DNA from: a virus
IMG/VR virus record: IMGVR_UViG_3300035701_000118
Location: 1 to 38,562 of that record
Reading direction: 5' to 3' (one strand)
DNA length: 38,562 nucleotides
Notes under the pieces: model-generated
Seen by the model: the letters and a program-made list of their open reading frames with translations, nothing else
What the model was told of the DNA's origin: nothing
Database searches by the model: none
Shown here: piece by piece, positions 1 through 5,291 of the stretch
How positions within the stretch are numbered: the first letter of the stretch is position 1
Layout of the letters: each line of letters starts with the position of its first letter
Position numbers and translations under genes: made by a program

Positions 1-110
1 ACGCACTTGTCTATCCGAACCATCTTCCATTTTTCTATTCCCTCGCAGGCCAGGTCGGCGTCTATGTGAACATGGACCAGGCTTTCAATCCCGCAAGGGC
101 ACGTTCTCAT
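1..110 (-). CDS. Partial copy of small Cys-rich phage protein (cut by window edge)
   Basis: This is the first 36 codons (start MRTCPCGIES, ATG at 110) of the gene that is complete at 38162..38422, and the two are identical over this stretch. The rest lies outside the left edge, or in the circular genome at the right end of this window. Its ATG overlaps the stop codon of the upstream HTH gene by the 4-nt ATGA arrangement. It is not an independent gene if the genome is circular. Confidence 0.8.
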   Translation of the reverse strand, partial: MRTCPCGIESLVHVHIDADLACEGIEKWKMVRIDKC

Positions 111-127
111 TTCGATTCCTTTATCCC
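1..127. repeat. Left copy of a 127-bp exact terminal direct repeat
   Basis: Bases 1-127 are identical to 38313-38439. The identity stops at base 128, where this copy reads tatcttgccc and the other reads gaccgtggcc. It covers the start of a small Cys-rich protein gene and the last codons of the gene before it. Gene order on both sides is continuous if the two copies are merged, so this is most simply the closure of a circular phage genome. The length of exactly 127 also matches a common assembly k-mer size, which is an inference about how the sequence was made. Confidence 0.9.
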
Positions 128-421
128 TATCTTGCCCTCGATCCGGGAGAGGCGGGCTTCGAGTTGATCTTGCCGAATCTCGAGCTGAATGATCCTGTCC
201 GGCTTGGTTTGGATTCCGAGATACGCCGCGACACGTTCAGCCATTGCCGCGGATGGCCTTCTCCCCTTTGCCCAGTACTGGACGATCCGATAGCTGATAT
301 TGAGATCCTTAGCGAGTCGATATTTCGAGATTCCGGCCGTTTTCAGACGCGCGTCCAGATTTCGGCCTGAGAGCCCCGTAGGGGAACGAACGGTTTTTTT
401 AAGCTCTTGGTACGTCTTCAT
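107..421 (-). CDS. Small helix-turn-helix DNA-binding protein
   Basis: 104 aa. Residues about 31-70 form an XRE-like helix-turn-helix (ISKYRLAKDLNISYRIVQYW, then a GRRPS turn), so it probably binds DNA as a regulator. The C-terminal 30 residues form a charged amphipathic helix with RQDQLEARLSRIEGK, which could be a dimerisation coil. It is the sixth gene of the leftward early operon that begins with the Cro-like gene. The last codons (GIKESK) lie inside the terminal repeat. The partial gene at the other end of the window shares only this C-terminal tail, so the HTH part is the segment that differs between the two ends. The exact regulatory target is unknown. Confidence 0.7.
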   Translation of the reverse strand: MKTYQELKKTVRSPTGLSGRNLDARLKTAGISKYRLAKDLNISYRIVQYWAKGRRPSAAMAERVAAYLGIQTKPDRIIQLEIRQDQLEARLSRIEGKIGIKESK

Positions 422-427
422 CTCGTT

Positions 428-616
428 TCATGTAGGAATTCGTGCATGCAAAGAGGTCTTCCGGGCCACTTTTGGCAGGTTCCGCCCAATTTTCACGAGC
501 TTGATCCAATCCCAGACGCAAAAGCCGAGGGCGATGATGTAACGTCTCCCTTCGCTGTATACCTCGATGCTCCCGCCGTCCTCCGAGACAACCGCTTTCC
601 GATTCCGTTCGGTCAT
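428..616 (-). CDS. Hypothetical early protein, 62 aa
   Basis: I do not recognise the family. The 62-aa protein has a short beta-like N-terminus (SIEVYSEGRRYIIALGF) followed by a tryptophan-containing amphipathic section and a basic C-terminus (KVARKTS). No Cys/His metal site or clear membrane segment is visible. Its ATG overlaps the stop of the HNH gene upstream (ATGA at 613-616), which argues that it is really translated as part of the early leftward operon. Confidence 0.55.
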   Translation of the reverse strand: MTERNRKAVVSEDGGSIEVYSEGRRYIIALGFCVWDWIKLVKIGRNLPKVARKTSLHARIPT

Positions 617-1080
617 GACACATCCCCCTTTCCATTCGCCGCTGACAAGAAGACCTTCGCCATTTGGATCATCGTTTCCGCCGCCTTTTTGTCCCGGATC
701 TGATATTGCTTATGAATCCAGCCATGATATTGTTTTGTACAAATCAATAGGTTGGCATTCCGGTTATCCTTTGGATCGAAATTAATGTGATGGACAATTT
801 CATTTTTGCCTAATGGCCGACCAAGAACCTTCTCGCCTACGATGCGATGCTCTGGTATATAAACCGGACCCGTGCGGTTGACAGATTGAGGCGATCGATA
901 GTGGTAAATATATCCATCATGCGTAAAGCATCCGCCCTTCCAATTTGCGGCTTTCATTCCAGTCCTTCCAAATTGGGGATGGTTTTTGCCGCTCATCTTT
1001 TCGCTCATGATTTTCTTAGTTAATTCGGAATGATGCTTCCCTTTCATCGGGCTTGATCTACCAACCCTGATAGCCTTCAT
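613..1080 (-). CDS. HNH homing-type endonuclease with CII-like C-terminal tail
   Basis: 155 aa. Residues about 12-50 hold NUMOD3-like DNA-binding repeats (SPMKGKHHSELTKKIMSEKM and the GKNHPQFG turn). The nuclease core has EHRIVGEKVLGRPL followed by the catalytic HNH signature EIVHHINFDPKDNRNANL. Proteins of this type nick or cut DNA at long recognition sites and spread as free-standing mobile genes. The last 28 residues (from IRDKKAAETMIQMAKVFLSA) closely resemble the last 32 of the CII-like protein encoded immediately upstream (IKDKRTAESLIQMAKVFLSA). This tail is not part of an HNH domain and suggests that the endonuclease landed inside, or recombined with, a duplicated copy of that gene. 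The start overlaps the upstream stop (ATGA). Confidence 0.85.
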   Translation of the reverse strand: MKAIRVGRSSPMKGKHHSELTKKIMSEKMSGKNHPQFGRTGMKAANWKGGCFTHDGYIYHYRSPQSVNRTGPVYIPEHRIVGEKVLGRPLGKNEIVHHINFDPKDNRNANLLICTKQYHGWIHKQYQIRDKKAAETMIQMAKVFLSAANGKGDVS

Positions 1081-1430
1081 GATTCTTCATTACCCGGATC
1101 GTTCTTCCCTGCCGTTGCGGAGAGGAATACTTTAGCCATTTGGATCAAGGATTCAGCAGTTCTTTTATCCTTGATCTTCGGAATCAAGGCATAGCCGCAT
1201 TGATTCGTAATATATTCAAGATATTCAGGATCTTCCGTGCTCTTGGTTAGATTGATTAATTGTTCAGACGGGAAAACGTGGGTTCCATTAACGTATTTAT
1301 AGAGAGTGTCCTTGTGGATTCCCATTTTTTGGGCAATAGCATCTACGGTATATTTTTTCTTGATAATGAAGTTGCAGTACAGTAGAACGCCAAGCCCACT
1401 ATTCATAGACATTTTTAGATTGACCGACAC
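1077..1430 (-). CDS. CII-like phage regulatory protein
   Basis: 117 aa. Residues about 26-50 form a helix-turn-helix (YTVDAIAQKMGIHKDTLYKY). The following FPSEQLINLTKSTEDPEYLE and CGYALIP match, from memory, the layout of the phage CII regulatory family of P2-like phages (helix-turn-helix, then FPxxxL...TGD...L, then a CGY motif). Such proteins activate or repress early phage promoters. The C-terminal tail (residues about 85-117) is shared with the neighbouring HNH protein. It lies third in the leftward early operon and overlaps the excisionase-like gene upstream by about 32 nt, so the true start may be one of the internal ATGs (for example MSMNSG). Confidence 0.7.
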   Translation of the reverse strand: MSVNLKMSMNSGLGVLLYCNFIIKKKYTVDAIAQKMGIHKDTLYKYVNGTHVFPSEQLINLTKSTEDPEYLEYITNQCGYALIPKIKDKRTAESLIQMAKVFLSATAGKNDPGNEES

Positions 1431-1635
1431 CGGCCACCCCCTTATCCTGAATGGTATGAATGGTCGAAGAGCCGAACGATCGCTTAGCCCGAAAGACCGC
1501 GATCTTGTCCGGATCGAACCGCTTGCCGCAGGGATAGACCTCGAAGGGCAGTATCCCCTTCCGGCACCAGGAATCGATCGTCCACGGTTTGACCTGGAAC
1601 ATCCGGGCCAAGTCTTTACGCGTGAGGAGGGTCAT
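1399..1635 (-). CDS. AlpA/excisionase-like MerR-type HTH protein
   Basis: 78 aa. The N-terminus TRKDLARMFQVKPWTIDSWC, then KGILPF and a wing with GKRFDPDKIAVF, is the winged-helix pattern of AlpA, excisionase and helix-turn-helix-17 proteins. In temperate phages these proteins bend DNA at att sites to direct excision, or regulate prophage genes. This is the only good excisionase candidate in the window and fits the integrase and attP at 2882-4226. It starts with a 4-nt overlap with the Cro-like gene, so it would be made early, after induction. Its role as Xis rather than a transcription regulator is an inference. Confidence 0.7.
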   Translation of the reverse strand: MTLLTRKDLARMFQVKPWTIDSWCRKGILPFEVYPCGKRFDPDKIAVFRAKRSFGSSTIHTIQDKGVAGVGQSKNVYE

Positions 1636-1835
1636 TGGAAAAGCTCCTCCATAGGAATTCCGGTCTGGCGTGCGATACGAAGAGCCGACTTTGCCGAAAA
1701 AGATTTCTTCCCGGCAAAATACCGGGAGATCATCGCATCCGACATCCCGAGATCAAGGGCTAGCTCACGTTGTTTTTTCATCCCCCGCCCTTGCATATAT
1801 CTCCTGAGGGCCTTCCCGACTTGTCTATTACTCAT
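1632..1835 (-). CDS. Cro-like HTH repressor (first gene of leftward early operon)
   Basis: 67 aa from ATG at 1835 (MSNRQVGKALRRYM). Residues about 20-50 are an XRE helix-turn-helix (QRELALDLGMSDAMISRYFA, then GKKSFSA), and the C-terminus RIARQTGIPMEELFQ is typical of short Cro/XRE proteins with no separate dimerisation domain. A longer reading frame extends to 1907, but that part covers the promoter and operator, so the ATG at 1835 is preferred; an AGAGGC ribosome-binding-like stretch lies upstream of it. It is divergent from the repressor gene at 1988 and is placed where Cro sits in lambdoid switches. Confidence 0.8.
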   Translation of the reverse strand: MSNRQVGKALRRYMQGRGMKKQRELALDLGMSDAMISRYFAGKKSFSAKSALRIARQTGIPMEELFQ

Positions 1836-1856
1836 CTTAACATTGCCTCTGAGTAA
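1828..1856. promoter_or_regulatory. Possible regulator site: TTACTCA / TGAGTAA inverted pair
   Basis: TTACTCA at 1828-1834 (covering the cro-like start codon) and TGAGTAA at 1850-1856 form a 7-bp inverted repeat separated by 15 bp, next to the -10 of the leftward promoter. A third TGAGTAA lies at 1940-1946, just downstream of the rightward -10. Three copies around the switch could be binding sites for one of the two HTH proteins, but short AT-rich words can recur by chance. Confidence 0.35.
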
Positions 1857-1885
1857 AATATATGACAGAGTTGCGTCATTGTCAA
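1857..1885 (-). promoter_or_regulatory. Leftward early promoter (sigma70-type)
   Basis: On the minus strand TTGACA (1885-1880) is followed by exactly 17 bp and TATATT (1862-1857). This is an almost perfect -35/-10 pair about 22 bp upstream of the cro-like start at 1835. It should drive the leftward operon that runs through position 1 into the replication genes of the circular genome. Confidence 0.8.
1862..1879. promoter_or_regulatory. Probable repressor operator inside the leftward promoter spacer
   Basis: The 18-bp sequence has inverted arms ATGAC and GTCAT around an 8-bp centre, and it occupies almost all of the spacer between the -35 and -10 of the leftward promoter. A protein bound here would block RNA polymerase. 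This is the classic placement for a CI-type operator, and the repressor gene is the divergent neighbour. Binding is inferred, not shown. Confidence 0.6.
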
Positions 1886-1900
1886 GAACTATTTTACCAA

Positions 1901-1929
1901 TTGACAAAATTAATTTGCCGTCTTGTAAC
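1901..1929 (+). promoter_or_regulatory. Rightward lysogeny promoter (repressor operon)
   Basis: TTGACA at 1901-1906 is followed by 17 bp and TGTAAC at 1924-1929, a weaker -10. It is back-to-back with the leftward promoter, with the two -35 boxes only 15 bp apart (TTGTCAA...TTGACAA on the plus strand). It would transcribe the repressor, lipoprotein, small protein and integrase genes. A weak promoter here is what a maintenance promoter would look like. Confidence 0.5.
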
Positions 1930-1987
1930 CTTTTGCTTATGAGTAATTTAACTTGACCTAAAGGAAAAAAAGGATGATATTTTCGCT

Positions 1988-2320
1988 ATGAACCCTTATG
2001 AAGCCATCCTTAGCTTTATCAAATTGGCAATTGAAAAACTTGGGTGGAACCCATCCAGGCTAGCGAAGGAGATAGGGATGTCTGATTCGTGGGTATCCAG
2101 GGTCCTTAGCGGGGACATCAAGCTTTCCGTGCCAAGGCTTTTACAAATCGCCGAAAAGCTGATGGTGCAACCAGCTTCTCTAATCCCGATCGTCGAGGCT
2201 CAAAATAAAGAGGGCTCCGGCGAGCCGATGACTTTCGAAGATTATTGCCGGAAGATTGTTAGAGAAATCGTTAAAGAAGAAGTCAAAGAGGAAGTCGAAA
2301 AGGCTTTAAGCAAAAAATAA
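1988..2320 (+). CDS. Phage repressor-like XRE protein
   Basis: 110 aa. Residues about 20-50 form a clear helix-turn-helix (NPSRLAKEIGMSDSWVSRVL, then SGDIKLSVPRL). The C-terminal 30 residues form a Lys/Glu-rich amphipathic helix (FEDYCRKIVREIVKEEVKEE) that probably mediates oligomerisation. No LexA/CI peptidase domain is present, so RecA-driven self-cleavage is not expected and induction must use another route. Position and orientation opposite the Cro-like gene, with an operator between them, suggest it is the lysogeny repressor. An A/G-rich stretch at 1962-1975 is the likely ribosome-binding region, though rather far from the ATG. Confidence 0.75.
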   Translation: MNPYEAILSFIKLAIEKLGWNPSRLAKEIGMSDSWVSRVLSGDIKLSVPRLLQIAEKLMVQPASLIPIVEAQNKEGSGEPMTFEDYCRKIVREIVKEEVKEEVEKALSKK

Positions 2321-2337
2321 ATCTTAGGGGGTGAGTC

Positions 2338-2715
2338 ATGCGAAGGTGGGGAATCTTAGTAGCGGTATTATGTATGGGCCTTGCGGCTTGCGCCGTTCCT
2401 TTCCAAGGAGGACCAAAACCCGAAGATATGGCCAGAGCCGATTTCGGGCCAGCCCCCGAAAATCCGCAACCAGCCATCCTGGCTTGGATGAACGATACCT
2501 TGAAAGACCCCTTCTCGGCCAATCTGGAAATTCTTGGTCCGCCTGAAAAAAGCTGGTGGGGCAACCCTGGCGGTCTTTTATATGCCAGAGACATTCATTA
2601 TTGCTGGATGGTCAAAACCAGAATTAATGCCAAAAATTCATTCGGTGGTTATATCGGATGGAAGTTCTATAACTTCTTTTTCCGGGACGGGAAGATTGAT
2701 TTTGTTCAGGAATGA
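2338..2715 (+). CDS. Small lipoprotein in the lysogeny cassette
   Basis: 125 aa. The N-terminus is a typical lipoprotein signal: two Arg, a hydrophobic stretch, and the lipobox LAAC with the lipidated Cys at residue 18. The mature part is about 107 residues with many aromatic residues (KSWWGNPGG, HYCWM, WKFYNFFFRDG) and no family I recognise. A strong AGGGGG ribosome-binding site precedes the ATG. It sits between the repressor and integrase on the strand expressed in the prophage, so it would be made by lysogens and exported to the cell envelope. Superinfection exclusion or another lysogenic-conversion role is a reasonable hypothesis only. Confidence 0.75.
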   Translation: MRRWGILVAVLCMGLAACAVPFQGGPKPEDMARADFGPAPENPQPAILAWMNDTLKDPFSANLEILGPPEKSWWGNPGGLLYARDIHYCWMVKTRINAKNSFGGYIGWKFYNFFFRDGKIDFVQE

Positions 2716-2720
2716 CGACA

Positions 2721-2885
2721 ATGAAGATCCTCATGATCCGGGACAAGAAAACCAGGAAAATCGACTACGTCCCCTACTATGAAAGCGGACCCGTTCCACC
2801 GCTTATCAATCCACCACGTCCGAATGAACCGAAGGATGAGTTGTCAAAAGAAGATCAAGAAACAAGGAAACGGAAACCGGCTTGA
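2721..2885 (+). CDS. Hypothetical 54-aa protein upstream of integrase
   Basis: A short frame starting MKILMIRDKKTRKIDYVPYY with a Pro-rich middle (GPVPPLINPPRPNEP) and a charged C-terminus ending KRKPA. It fills the gap between the lipoprotein and the integrase, and its TGA overlaps the TTG start of the integrase (TTGA at 2882-2885), which suggests translational coupling. No family is recognised. Confidence 0.55.
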   Translation: MKILMIRDKKTRKIDYVPYYESGPVPPLINPPRPNEPKDELSKEDQETRKRKPA

Positions 2886-3913
2886 TTAAAAAAGTCGGCC
2901 GTTATTATTGGCTCGATCTCTGGGTCGGAAAGAAGCGGGTCCGCCGATCACTCAAGACGACAGAACATGGCCTGGCGATTGCCCGAGCGAACGATCTCAC
3001 CCGCAAATATCGCGCGGAAGCGAATCTGTCAACGACCAGCCTTCGAGACTTTGCCGTCCGATATCTCGAATGGGCCAGAGAAACAAAGCCCGCATCCTGG
3101 CCGGCCGAAAACCTCCGCCTGGACAAGATGCTTGACCTGTTCGATGAGCTCAAGGTCAAAAACCTTGATGAGGTCACGGCTTATCATATCGAACAGATCC
3201 GTTCGCGCCTCAAGTCTAGGGTGATTGTTAAGGGCGACATATCCCGCGAAGTGGACCGCTCTAAGACAACGCTGAACCGATACCTGCAAATCCTCCGGGG
3301 CATGTTCTACAAGGCCATCGACTGGGAAATCATCCCTGGACCGAACCCGCTCCGCAAAGTGAAATTCGCCCGCGAGGGCGCGAAGATCCAGCCGCTGACG
3401 AATGATCAGATCAAAATAATCATGGATGAGGCGACGGCCATATCGAAAAAACCAGAGAGCCCGATCCAGAAGGTTCTCCCCGACTTGTTGACGCTCATCC
3501 TTAATACGGGACTCCGGCGGTCCGAGGCCCTCAATCTGAAATGGGAAGATATCCGCAATGCTGAAGCTAGGATTCTCGGTAAGGGGGCGAAGCTCCGGAC
3601 AGTTCCGCTTAACACCGTAGCCCTGGACGTCATAAATAGACAACTGAGATCTACGCATTATGTATTCGATATCCCGAATCGAAGTTCCGGGAGCCTTCTT
3701 CGCCGGACGATGGATGCTATTTCAAAGAAGACCGGAGTTCGCGCCGGACTTCACTTGTTTCGCCATGCCTTCGCAACGCGCCTCCTGGCCTCCGGGGTCG
3801 ATATCGTGACGATTTCCGAGATTCTGGGCCACGGCCGAATGATGATTTCCCTCCTCTATTCCCACAGCGATCCGGCTCACAAACGTCACGCCGTGGACTC
3901 CCTCGTCCTGTAA
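2882..3913 (+). CDS. int: Tyrosine-type phage integrase
   Basis: 343 aa. The N-terminal ~50 residues (RYYWLDLWVGKKRVRRSL) look like the AP2-like arm-binding domain, residues about 52-160 are the SAM-like core-binding domain, and the rest is catalytic. The catalytic residues are visible: Arg212 in NTGLRRSEAL, Lys in GKGAKLRTVPL (234-237), His291 and Arg294 in HLFRH, His317 in LGHG, and Tyr326 in LLYSH. It integrates and excises the phage at the tRNA-derived att site that starts 95 bp downstream. The start is TTG overlapping the upstream TGA; a start further in would remove part of the arm-binding domain. Confidence 0.95.
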   Translation: MIKKVGRYYWLDLWVGKKRVRRSLKTTEHGLAIARANDLTRKYRAEANLSTTSLRDFAVRYLEWARETKPASWPAENLRLDKMLDLFDELKVKNLDEVTAYHIEQIRSRLKSRVIVKGDISREVDRSKTTLNRYLQILRGMFYKAIDWEIIPGPNPLRKVKFAREGAKIQPLTNDQIKIIMDEATAISKKPESPIQKVLPDLLTLILNTGLRRSEALNLKWEDIRNAEARILGKGAKLRTVPLNTVALDVINRQLRSTHYVFDIPNRSSGSLLRRTMDAISKKTGVRAGLHLFRHAFATRLLASGVDIVTISEILGHGRMMISLLYSHSDPAHKRHAVDSLVL

Positions 3914-3929
3914 TCTTTAGTCCGATTCT

Positions 3930-4223
3930 TAGACATACGACACGTGGATGTTTAGACATAGACCGATTCAATCATGGCATATCCGGTTCATTTTTAAGAG
4001 GTTGGAAGTAGCCCTGGTGGGACTCGAACCCACGACACATGGATTAGGAATCCTGAAGTCTTTCAGGCAAGGTTTTCATTCTCTCGGGGGAAAACAGGTT
4101 TTCAGGCGTTGATTTGCATGGTTTGAGATGGGTTATTTTGGACATAGTATAGACATGTTTTCTAGGCGTGGGCGATTCAGAACCCACTTTCAGGTCCTAA
4201 AGAATAGACATATTTTTAGACAC
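3930..4223. promoter_or_regulatory. Integrase arm-type sites: TAGACAT direct repeats flanking attP
   Basis: TAGACAT occurs at 3930-3936, 3953-3959, 4150-4156 and 4205-4211, with near copies TGGACAT at 4139-4145 and TAGACAC at 4217-4223. All face the same way, and they lie on both sides of the tRNA-like core with two on the integrase side and four on the other. This is the expected arrangement of arm-type sites bound by the integrase N-terminal domain. The 313-bp region 3914-4226 holds no gene; it contains these sites, the core and a small GTGGG/CCCAC hairpin at 4168-4187. Confidence 0.7.
4009..4053 (-). other. attP core: 3' half of tRNA-Arg(CCT)
   Basis: On the minus strand these 45 bases read as the 3' half of a tRNA: half of the anticodon stem and loop with TTCCTAA (anticodon CCT, Arg), variable region, T-arm GTGGG-TTCGAGT-CCCAC, and acceptor strand CAGGGCT with discriminator A. 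No CCA is encoded. The 5' half (acceptor 5' strand, D-arm) is absent, so it is not a working tRNA gene but the identity segment that restores the host tRNA on integration. It is flanked by phage sequence on both sides, so the sequence is the unintegrated (circular) form. A 6-bp inverted repeat CCTGAA/TTCAGG adjoins it at 4052-4067. Confidence 0.85.
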
Positions 4224-4226
4224 GGT

Positions 4227-5285
4227 TTAATGATGCTTGCCGTAGTTCGACGGCCAGACGCCGAAGGTTGCGAAGTATGCGGAGCTGATCGCCTTAAGAG
4301 CGGCCATCCAGCAGATAAGGTTCCCGGTCGAGAATCCGGCCGGCAGGTATTCGAGAAAGACGAGTGGCGCGCGGCCCGCGACCGCGACCGGGTGGGCCTT
4401 GAGGATCATGAGCGCGACCCTCCGTAGCGCGGCCGGCGACGGCCGGGCGCCCTTCCCGGGACGGATGTCACACGCCGACGCACCCGGGCCCGGCGGGAGG
4501 TACGTCCCGTCGACCGAGTACAGGTCCGTGTTATATGGTTCGAGCGCCGCGAGCGACTCCTTGTGCGGGAATCCGTGGTCGGGCCGGATGATCGTCCGGT
4601 CCGCGGCCCGGCCGTACTCCTTCAGGACGATCGCGCGGACCTGGTCCTGGATCGACGGCTTGATTCGGGGCTTCGTCGTCGCCCCGTACGTCAGGCGCTT
4701 GAGCGGGATCTTGCTCGTCTCGATGAACGGCAGGACGACGCGCTTGAAGAACGCCGGGAAGGCCCTGTTCTCCGGCTCGTTGAAGTCGATGATGAGGTCG
4801 TAGCCCTTGAGCTCCGACCAGCAGTCCTGGAGGAATGGCGCCGTAAAGTCGTCGGCCGCCGGCTCGTAGAAGCTGCCGATGCCCTCTTCGTTGACGACCC
4901 AGGGCGAGAACCTCGAGGCGATCCCGCGGAGTTCGCACCCGTCGAAGACGGAGAGTATGGTCGTCTTGTTCGAGGCACGGTTCCTGGAGGCGATCCTCCT
5001 CATGATCGGGAAGTAGTAGTCGTTCCGCTTGTGGAGGATCCACCGGCCGGTTTTCGGGTTCAGGACGAACGGCTGGAACTGCGAAGCCGGGCCGCCGGGG
5101 TGCCCTCCCCAGACGCCGTAGGCGAGGTTGTGCGTGATGTTCGCCCCGGCATTGGAGGTCGCCTCCTGCTCGACGTCGTAGCCTTTGTCGTCGAAGGTGA
5201 ACTTCTTCCCGTCGAAGTGTCCGAACTCGTCCATCGGGTCGTAGCGGCCCCAGACGATCCCAATTTTGTCATCTGCAAACATCAT
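4227..5285 (-). CDS. Putative tail-associated glycoside hydrolase-like protein
   Basis: 352 aa. The middle contains alternating strand/helix blocks. DLIIDFNEPENRAFPAFFKR (residues about 163-182) holds an Asn-Glu-Pro at 169-171 at the end of a predicted strand, which is the hallmark of the acid/base strand in clan GH-A TIM-barrel glycosidases. A second Glu at the end of a late strand (VFLEYLP, Glu312) could be the nucleophile. There is no signal peptide. The start follows AAGGAGA closely, and the second ATG (5282) has the better spacing. It is the last gene of the late operon, after the fibre gene, where host-surface depolymerases often lie. Function as a surface-polysaccharide hydrolase is inferred from one motif and position. 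Confidence 0.45.
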   Translation of the reverse strand: MMFADDKIGIVWGRYDPMDEFGHFDGKKFTFDDKGYDVEQEATSNAGANITHNLAYGVWGGHPGGPASQFQPFVLNPKTGRWILHKRNDYYFPIMRRIASRNRASNKTTILSVFDGCELRGIASRFSPWVVNEEGIGSFYEPAADDFTAPFLQDCWSELKGYDLIIDFNEPENRAFPAFFKRVVLPFIETSKIPLKRLTYGATTKPRIKPSIQDQVRAIVLKEYGRAADRTIIRPDHGFPHKESLAALEPYNTDLYSVDGTYLPPGPGASACDIRPGKGARPSPAALRRVALMILKAHPVAVAGRAPLVFLEYLPAGFSTGNLICWMAALKAISSAYFATFGVWPSNYGKHH

Positions 5286-5291
5286 GTCTCC

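Noticed and set aside
1836-1907. Longer start (1907) for the Cro-like gene
   Set aside because: It would put the -35/-10 and operator inside the coding region; the ATG at 1835 gives a normal-length protein.
4009-4085. A full tRNA gene next to the integrase
   Set aside because: Only the 3' half of the tRNA is present; there is no D-arm or 5' acceptor strand, so it is an attachment core.
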